Assembly: GCF_029917005.1 (NCBI RefSeq)
Contig: NZ_CP123967.1
Span: forward strand, 682,001 to 746,000
DNA length: 64,000 nt
Source of the DNA: Tessaracoccus lacteus
GTDB taxonomy: Bacteria > Actinomycetota > Actinomycetes > Propionibacteriales > Propionibacteriaceae
Reading direction: 5' to 3'
Below the pieces are notes generated by a model. The model searched no databases, was not told the origin of the DNA, and saw nothing but the letters and a program-made list of their open reading frames with translations. The position numbers were made by a program, and so were the translations under genes. Positions 58,861-64,000 of this stretch are shown piece after piece (the first letter of the stretch is position 1; each line of letters begins with the position of its first letter).

Positions 58861-59109
58861 TCAGCGCAGGCCGCGGAGGAAGTCCTCGTCGTCATCGGGA
58901 GCCTTCGCGACGCGCGGCGAAGGCGTGCCCGCGCTGGGGCGGCCGAAGAACAGCCAACTGAGCGGACCGACGACCGGCGCGCAGATCACCAGGAAGGCCC
59001 ACAGCCAGCGCGGCATCGCGCGGACCTGTCCCGTTCTGGTCTGGGCGACCTCGACCACGCAGTACACGGTGAGCATCACCACTGCGACGATGAGGAGAAC
59101 CCGGATCAT
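58861..59109 (-). CDS. Small membrane protein, PLDc_N domain
   Basis: Eighty-two residues. Two membrane helices (VLLIVAVVMLTVYCVVEVAQ and WLWAFLVICAPVVGPLSWLF) with RTGQVRAMPRW between them match the PLDc_N/PhospholipaseD-nuclease N-terminal module, often found as small stand-alone proteins in actinobacteria. An acidic cytoplasmic tail (APDDDEDFLRGLR) ends it. The gene is divergent from the men operon; in related genomes it often neighbours men genes. Function unknown. Confidence 0.8.
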   Translation of the reverse strand: MIRVLLIVAVVMLTVYCVVEVAQTRTGQVRAMPRWLWAFLVICAPVVGPLSWLFFGRPSAGTPSPRVAKAPDDDEDFLRGLR

Positions 59110-59160
59110 GCCGCAAGTCTACCGTCGGGTTCGCCTTCCCGGCGGGCGGCCCGCGACCGA

Positions 59161-59166
59161 TAGTCT
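59161..59166 (+). promoter_or_regulatory. -10 element of the leaderless men operon
   Basis: TAGTCT, seven bases, then menE ATG at 59174. Confidence 0.5.
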
Positions 59167-59173
59167 GGCGGGC

Positions 59174-60184
59174 ATGGACGTCGATAGGGTGCAGGCCTTC
59201 CTTGACGGGGGGCCCGGCCTCTGGCTCGCCGACGGTGACGGCGTCGCCCCCGACGGCTGCGTTGTCGTGGCGACGTCGGGTTCGACCGGGTCCGCCAAGC
59301 TCGTGATCCTGAGCCGGTCGGCGCTCGTTGCAGCCGCTGAGGCGGCCGCCCACCGGCTCGGCTATCGCGCGACCTGGCACCTGGCCCTGTCCCCGCGTTA
59401 CGTGGCGGGGCTGATGGTGCTCGTCCGGGGGTTGCTCGGCGCCGGCGTGCGCGAGGCTTCAACGTCCCTGGGCGACCTCGACCCGGCCCCCGGCCGCAAC
59501 TGCGTCTCGATCGTCTCGACCCAGCTGTACCGCGCGCTGGAGAACCCCGAGACCGCGTCGCGGCTGGCCGCCTTCGATGCCGTGCTGGTCGGGGGAGCCG
59601 CGCTCGGCGCCGAGCTACGGGCCAGGGCCGAGGCGGCCGGCGTCCCCGTCATCGAGACCTACGGCATGAGCGAGACGTGCGGCGGCGTCGTGTGGGACGG
59701 CGTCCCGCTGCCCGGCGTCGACATCCAGCTCGGGGAGCACGGCCGCGTCGCCATCGCCGGGCCGACGGTGTTCGCCGGCTACCTCGGGCGACCGGAGTTG
59801 ACCGCCGCGACCCTGGTCGACGGCGCGGTCCTGACCGCCGACCGGGCGCACGTCGCCGACGGGCGGATCGCCATCGACGGCCGTTTCGACGACGTCGTGA
59901 TCAGTGGCGGGGTCAACGTCGACCTGGCGGTCGTGCGTGCGGCGGTCGCGGCGCTGGACCCGGAGACCGCTGTGCTGTCGGAGCCCGACGCGGAGTGGGG
60001 CGTCTCCGTCGTCCTTGTGGCGACGGGTGGCACGCTCGCGGGCTGGCGCGACCGGCTCCGCGGCAGTCTGCCGAGCCCGTTCCTGCCGCGCAGGTTGGTC
60101 CTTGTCGATCGCCTACCGCGCACGCAGGGGGGCAAGCCAGACCGCGCGAAGCTGCGCCACCTCCTAGACTCGTCGGCGACATGA
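59174..60184 (+). CDS. menE: o-Succinylbenzoate--CoA ligase
   Basis: A 336-residue acyl-CoA ligase, short as usual for actinobacterial MenE. AMP-binding P-loop VVVATSGSTGSAKLVILSRS (about 32-51), motif VIETYGMSETCGGVVWDGV, hinge IDGRFDDVVISGGVNVDL and the C-terminal Lys in RTQGGKPDRAKLRHL are present. It activates o-succinylbenzoate with CoA for naphthoate ring closure by MenB (not in the window). Its stop overlaps the menA start (ATGA), and the start is leaderless. Confidence 0.93.
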   Translation: MDVDRVQAFLDGGPGLWLADGDGVAPDGCVVVATSGSTGSAKLVILSRSALVAAAEAAAHRLGYRATWHLALSPRYVAGLMVLVRGLLGAGVREASTSLGDLDPAPGRNCVSIVSTQLYRALENPETASRLAAFDAVLVGGAALGAELRARAEAAGVPVIETYGMSETCGGVVWDGVPLPGVDIQLGEHGRVAIAGPTVFAGYLGRPELTAATLVDGAVLTADRAHVADGRIAIDGRFDDVVISGGVNVDLAVVRAAVAALDPETAVLSEPDAEWGVSVVLVATGGTLAGWRDRLRGSLPSPFLPRRLVLVDRLPRTQGGKPDRAKLRHLLDSSAT

Positions 60185-61071
60185 ACTCCTCTCTTGCAGT
60201 CTGGGTCGCCGGCGCGCGGCCCCGCACACTCCCCGCAGCCATCGCCCCCATCCTCGCCGGAGCCGCCTCGGCGCTGGCCGTCGCGGGGGCGACGGGGGGC
60301 CGATTCTGGCTCATCACGGCCCTGTGCGCGGTCGTCGCTCTCGCGCTGCAGGTCGGCGTCAACTACGCCAACGACTACTCCGACGGCGTCCGCGGCACCG
60401 ACGACGACCGTGTCGGGCCGCTGCGGCTCGTCGGCTCCGGGCTCGCATCCGCCCAGGCCGTCAGGACGGCCGCGTTCGCCGCCTTCGGAGTGGGCGCCGT
60501 AGCCGGGCTCGTCGTCGTGGCGCTCAGCGGCCAGTGGTGGCTGCTGCTCGTCGGAGCCGTGAGCATTGTCGCCGCCTGGTTCTATACCGGCGGGACGACA
60601 CCCTACGGCTACCTCGGCCTCGGCGAGGTGATGGTCTTCGTGTTCTTCGGGCTCGTCGCCACGGTCGGCACCACCTACGTGCTCGCCGGCGTCGCCCCGC
60701 CGCACGCCTGGCTCGCCGGGGCTGCGGTCGGCGCGCTAGCCAGCGGCATTCTGGTCGCCAACAACCTGCGCGACATCGCCACCGACCGCGTCGCCGGGAA
60801 GCTGACGCTGCCCGCCCGCCTCGGCGACCCCCGCTCGCGCATCTTCCACGCCGGCCTCTGCGCCCTCGCAGGGGTCTGCGTCGTCGGGTTCGCGGCGCTG
60901 ACCACCTGGTGGGCGCTGCTCGCACTGCTCGGGCTGCTGCTGCTCGTCGCGCCGCTGCGGCTCGTGCTCGGCGGCGCCATGGGGCCGAGGCTCATCCCGG
61001 TCATCCAGGGGACCGGCATGGCCGAGATCGGCATCGGGCTCGGCCTGCTGGTGGGGACGTTCCTCGCATGA
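60181..61071 (+). CDS. menA: 1,4-dihydroxy-2-naphthoate polyprenyltransferase
   Basis: A 296-residue UbiA-family membrane enzyme with about eight helices that attaches the isoprenoid tail to DHNA. The first Asp-rich motif is NYANDYSDGVRGTDDDRVGP (prenyl-diphosphate and Mg binding) and the second NNLRDIATDRVAGKLTLPAR. The start overlaps menE and the end overlaps menC, each by 4 bp, so the operon is translated as a chain. Confidence 0.95.
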   Translation: MNSSLAVWVAGARPRTLPAAIAPILAGAASALAVAGATGGRFWLITALCAVVALALQVGVNYANDYSDGVRGTDDDRVGPLRLVGSGLASAQAVRTAAFAAFGVGAVAGLVVVALSGQWWLLLVGAVSIVAAWFYTGGTTPYGYLGLGEVMVFVFFGLVATVGTTYVLAGVAPPHAWLAGAAVGALASGILVANNLRDIATDRVAGKLTLPARLGDPRSRIFHAGLCALAGVCVVGFAALTTWWALLALLGLLLLVAPLRLVLGGAMGPRLIPVIQGTGMAEIGIGLGLLVGTFLA

Positions 61072-62021
61072 CCGCGGCGCCGTTCGTCTACGACATACCG
61101 ATGGCTGTCGGCTTCCGCGGCATCGCGCGCCGCTCGGGGGTGCTCTTCGAGGGGCCCGCCGGGTGGGCCGAGTGGAGCCCTTTTCCCGAGTATGACGACG
61201 AGGAGGCGGCGCCGTGGCTGGTCGCGGCCCTCGAGTGTGCCGCCGACGGGTTCCCCGAGCCGGTGCGCGACACCGTCGAGGTCAACGGCATCGTCCCGGC
61301 GCTTGCCCCGCAGGCGGCCGCCGACCGCGCTGTCGCGTCGGGCTGTCGCACCATCAAGATCAAGGTCGCCGGGCCGGGATCCGCGCTCGACGACGACCTC
61401 GCCCGCGTCCGCGCCGTCCGCGCCGCCGTGCCCGAGGCCAGGCTCCGCATAGACGCCAACGGCGGGTGGGACCTTGCCACCGCGACCCGCGCGCTGGAGG
61501 CGCTCGAGCCGCTGCGGCTGGAGTATGCCGAGCAGCCCTGCGCCAGCGTCAACGACCTGGCCGCGCTGCGCTCCCGCCACACGGGCGTTCTGATCGCCGC
61601 GGACGAGTCGATCCGCCGGGCCTCGGACCCGCTGCGCGTCCGCGACGCGGGCGCCGCCGACGTCGCCGTGCTCAAGGCGCAGCCCATCGGCGGGATCCGC
61701 GCCTGCCTGGACCTGGCCGCGGACCTCGGCCTGCCCGTCGTGGTGTCCAGCGCCGTCGAGACATCCGTCGGGCTGCGGGCCGGTCTCGCGCTGGCCGCGG
61801 CGCTGCCCGAGCTGCCGTACGCCTGCGGGCTCGAGACGGCGCGACTGCTCGCCGGCGACGTCACCGGCGAGCCGCTGGCCCCGGTAGATGGGGCACTGCC
61901 TGTGCGTGACGTGGTCATCGACCCGTCGCTGCTCGCCGCGCACCGCGCCGACGACGAGCTGCGGGACTTCTGGCTCCGGCGCCTTGCGCGGGTGTCGCGG
62001 ATCGTGGAGGAGACCAGATGA
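61068..62021 (+). CDS. menC: o-Succinylbenzoate synthase
   Basis: A 317-residue enolase-superfamily enzyme that dehydrates SHCHC to OSB. The catalytic Lys pair is in RTIKIKVAGPGSALDDDL and VAVLKAQPIGGIRACLDL; metal ligands are in RIDANGGWDLATATRALE, LEYAEQPCASVNDL and IAADESIRRASD. PVVVSSAVETSVGLRAGLAL is the OSBS-type product end. Overlaps of 4 bp join it to menA and menD. Confidence 0.95.
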   Translation: MTAAPFVYDIPMAVGFRGIARRSGVLFEGPAGWAEWSPFPEYDDEEAAPWLVAALECAADGFPEPVRDTVEVNGIVPALAPQAAADRAVASGCRTIKIKVAGPGSALDDDLARVRAVRAAVPEARLRIDANGGWDLATATRALEALEPLRLEYAEQPCASVNDLAALRSRHTGVLIAADESIRRASDPLRVRDAGAADVAVLKAQPIGGIRACLDLAADLGLPVVVSSAVETSVGLRAGLALAAALPELPYACGLETARLLAGDVTGEPLAPVDGALPVRDVVIDPSLLAAHRADDELRDFWLRRLARVSRIVEETR

Positions 62022-63538
62022 GCAGCATCGCGCTGGGCGCGACCATCGTCGACGCCCTGATCGGGGTCGGCGTCACCGACGTCGTGCTGGCGCCCGGCTC
62101 CCGGAGCGCGGCCCTGGCACTGGCCGTCGACCGCGCCGCGAGGGCGGGGAGCCTCAGGCTGCACGTCCGCGTGGACGAGCGCGTCGCCGGATTCACCGCC
62201 CTCGGGATCGCGAAGGCGAGCCGTCGCGCGGTGGCCGTCGTCACCACGTCGGGCACCGCCACGGCCAACCTCGGGCCAGCCGCCATGGAGGCCACCGCGG
62301 CCGGCGTGCCGCTGCTGCTGATCACTGCCGACCGGCCGGCGCACCTCGTCGGGAGCGGGGCCAACCAGACCGGCGACCAGGCGGGCATCCTCGGCCCGTC
62401 GGCGCTGGCCGTGCTGAGGATCGGATCCGAGTCGGGCGACGATAACGACTGGGCCGCGGTGGTCCAGCGGGGCGTCGTGCTCGCGGAGGGCCGTCGGACC
62501 CGTCGCGCGGGGGCGGTGCAGGTCAACGTCGAGTTCGCTCCGCCTCTGGTGGGCGAGCTGCCGCCGGCCCGGCCGCGTCCGCTGCGCGTCGCCGGGTCGG
62601 CGGGGCACACCACCGTCGACCTGGACGCGCGCCGCACGGTCGTCCTGGTCGGCGACGCGACCCCCGAGGAGGGAGCGGAGGCCCGCGCCCTGGCGGAGCT
62701 CGGCGGGGCGCCGCTGCTCGCCGAGCCGTCGTCCAATGCGCGCGTCGGGGCAAACGCCGTGCCGGACTACCGGCTGCGGCTGGGCGCGCTCGGCGGAGAC
62801 ATCGAGCGGGTCGTCGTGTTCGGGCATCCGAGCTTGTCGCGCCCAGTCACCGCGCTGCTGTCCCGCGACGACATCGAGCTGGTCGTGGTCAGCCCCGGGG
62901 CCACGTGGGTCGACCCGGGGCACCGCGCGGCGGTCGTCGCCGACCGCGTGCTGCTCGAGGATCAGGACCCCGAGTGGCTGCCGCGCTGGTTCGAGGCACT
63001 GCCCGAGGCCGCCCCGCCGACCGGCCGCGACCTCGTCACCGCGACAGTGCTCGAGTCGCTGGGACCCGACGACGACCTCGTGCTCGGCGCCAGTTCGATC
63101 ATCCGCGCCGCCGACCTCGCCCCCATCCGGGAGCGCGCCCCGCGGGTGTTCGCGAACCGCGGCCTGGCGGGCATCGACGGCACCGTCGCCACCGCGACGG
63201 GGCTGGCGCTGGCGACCGGGCATCCCACGACCGTGCTGCTCGGCGACCTCACGGCCCAGCACGACCTCGGCGCCCTCGTGAGACCCCCGTCGGAGCCATG
63301 GCCGGAGCGGCTGCGGGTCGTCGTCGTAGACGATCGCGGCGGCTCGATCTTCCGCGGCCTGGAGCAGGGGGCGCCTGAGTACGCCGACAGCTTCGACCGC
63401 GTGTTCCTCACGCCCCAGGGCGTGGACCTGGTGGCGGTCGCCGCGGCACTCGGCTGGCGGGCGGCCCGGGTCGCGGCGGACGCGCTCGCCGACGCGTTGG
63501 CCTCCGACGCCGACTTCATCGTCGTCGACCTCTCCTAG
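62018..63538 (+). CDS. menD: SEPHCHC synthase
   Basis: A 506-residue thiamine-diphosphate enzyme that adds succinyl-semialdehyde (from 2-oxoglutarate) to isochorismate, the first committed menaquinone step. VTDVVLAPGSRSAALALAVD and VRVDERVAGFTALGIAKAS (with the catalytic Glu) open the Pyr domain; VVTTSGTATANLGPAAMEAT and GANQTGDQAGILGP follow. The ThDP/Mg motif is VLLGDLTAQHDLGALV in the C-terminal domain. Last gene of menE-A-C-D. menF and menB are not in the window. Family B repeats begin at its stop. Confidence 0.96.
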   Translation: MSSIALGATIVDALIGVGVTDVVLAPGSRSAALALAVDRAARAGSLRLHVRVDERVAGFTALGIAKASRRAVAVVTTSGTATANLGPAAMEATAAGVPLLLITADRPAHLVGSGANQTGDQAGILGPSALAVLRIGSESGDDNDWAAVVQRGVVLAEGRRTRRAGAVQVNVEFAPPLVGELPPARPRPLRVAGSAGHTTVDLDARRTVVLVGDATPEEGAEARALAELGGAPLLAEPSSNARVGANAVPDYRLRLGALGGDIERVVVFGHPSLSRPVTALLSRDDIELVVVSPGATWVDPGHRAAVVADRVLLEDQDPEWLPRWFEALPEAAPPTGRDLVTATVLESLGPDDDLVLGASSIIRAADLAPIRERAPRVFANRGLAGIDGTVATATGLALATGHPTTVLLGDLTAQHDLGALVRPPSEPWPERLRVVVVDDRGGSIFRGLEQGAPEYADSFDRVFLTPQGVDLVAVAAALGWRAARVAADALADALASDADFIVVDLS

Positions 63539-63539
63539 C

Positions 63540-63657
63540 CGCCACCCCTATTGACCGACGCCACCCCTATTGACCGACGCCACCCTTGTCGACACATGCC
63601 ACCGCCATGGCGGTGGCATGTGCGAAGAGGGGTGGCGTCTGCGCACAAGGGTGGCGT
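63540..63657. repeat. Family B repeat, copy 2, with 30-bp perfect palindrome
   Basis: Left arm: three GCCACCC(C/T)(A/T)T units (two with GACCGACGCCACCC in front); centre 63593-63622: the same 30-bp palindrome as at 52279-52308; right arm: two inverted units AGGGGTGGCGTC and AAGGGTGGCGT. It lies between menD and the convergent nuclease gene. Confidence 0.88.
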
Positions 63658-63670
63658 GAGGCGTCAGACG

Positions 63671-64000
63671 TCAGACGGCGGGGAGTTTCCGGTCCTGGGC
63701 CGCGATCCACTCGCGCACGGCCAGCGTCGCGCGGACGTCGTCCTCGTTGTACTCCAGCACCCGGTCTCGGGCAGCGGCCCGCGCCTCCGGGCTGGGGCCG
63801 TCGACGGCCTCGTTGAACCACGACTGCGACGCGAGGCCGCCCGGCTCCTCGTCGCGCCAGGAGAAGCCGGCGCCCTTGTGCGCGACGACCTTCAGCCCCA
63901 GCCCGTCGACGCCGACGAAGTTGTCGCGGACGAAGCCGAACAGGTCGACGAAGTGGTCCCTGATCAGGCCCGCGGCCTGGGCCAGGGCGGGATCGCCCGT
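63671..64000 (-). CDS. TM0106-family RecB-like putative nuclease, C-terminal part only
   Basis: The last 109 residues of a gene that enters from the right edge. It reads FVGVDGLGLKVVAHKGAGFS, WRDEEPGGLASQSWFNEAVD and VLEYNEDDVRATLAVREWIA, the end of the RNase H-like exonuclease region in TM0106-type RecB nucleases; the NEDDVRAT motif holds acidic catalytic residues. These proteins are predicted nucleases of unknown role. The N-terminal RecB-type domain is outside the window. Confidence 0.8.
   Translation of the reverse strand, partial: TGDPALAQAAGLIRDHFVDLFGFVRDNFVGVDGLGLKVVAHKGAGFSWRDEEPGGLASQSWFNEAVDGPSPEARAAARDRVLEYNEDDVRATLAVREWIAAQDRKLPAV

Overview
The window is high-GC, densely packed DNA with many 1-20 nt gene overlaps and many start codons sitting 6-7 nt behind a TANNNT hexamer, as in leaderless actinobacterial transcripts. 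Together with DUF3073, a monomeric isocitrate dehydrogenase, DtxR-type boxes, a WxL/HtaA-like surface protein and actinobacterial-type men and pur genes, this points to an actinomycete. I infer a Propionibacteriaceae-like (Tessaracoccus-type) organism, but that family assignment is not proven by the sequence. No phage, integrase, transposase or CRISPR array is present.

Layout. 1-7.5 kb: a truncated aminotransferase, then purS-purQ, a DUF2332 protein, aminopeptidase N (carrying an in-frame intergenic-type repeat) and purL. 7.5-11.4 kb: a GyrI-like protein and a DJ-1/Old Yellow Enzyme operon divergent from a LysR regulator, then a decayed regulator. 11.4-15.3 kb: M20 dipeptidase, GH76 and aspartase. 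15.3-19.9 kb (minus strand): SDR, CDF transporter with a one-lobed binding lipoprotein, enoyl-CoA hydratase with a nitronate monooxygenase-like enzyme, and HPr. 20-24.6 kb: MobA-like protein, alpha-glucosidase with its LacI regulator and a palindromic operator, and a GNAT gene bracketed by inverted repeats. 24.6-31.2 kb: a four-gene FtsX-type ABC export operon. 31.3-33.8 kb: purF-purM.

33.8-38.5 kb is an iron/heme region: a DtxR-like box precedes an hmuT start that is fused out of frame to the back half of an HtaA/WxL-like protein, followed by a DUF916 partner, two alpha/beta hydrolases and heme oxygenase under a second DtxR-like box. The locus looks like the remnant of a heme-uptake operon after a deletion that removed the permease and ATPase genes. 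38.5-46.6 kb: icd, DUF3073, hydrolase, aminotransferase, Ltp-repeat protein, a gene-poor lower-GC stretch with a solitary HsdR_N-like nuclease, tRNA-Lys, and a membrane-anchored protein resembling the GroEL apical domain. 46.9-55.6 kb: an SH3b/LAS-peptidase wall enzyme, tRNA-Glu/Asp/Phe, DUF5134, patatin, pentapeptide protein and a single-chain alpha-beta glycyl-tRNA synthetase. 55.7-64 kb: a 2-hydroxyacid dehydrogenase, a CDF transporter, an orphan DhaL, and a menE-menA-menC-menD operon for menaquinone, ending in a truncated RecB-like nuclease.

The most unusual layer is the repeats. At least five families of short, structured, non-coding repeats sit between genes: A (GACGCCAACGATAT arrays in head-to-head arms), B (GCCACCC arrays around a 30-bp perfect palindrome), C (long hairpin with an inner hairpin), D (about 85-bp inverted pair around the GNAT gene) and E (TCGACRAGCTCRRCGAACCGG tandem units). 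One copy of E lies in frame inside pepN.
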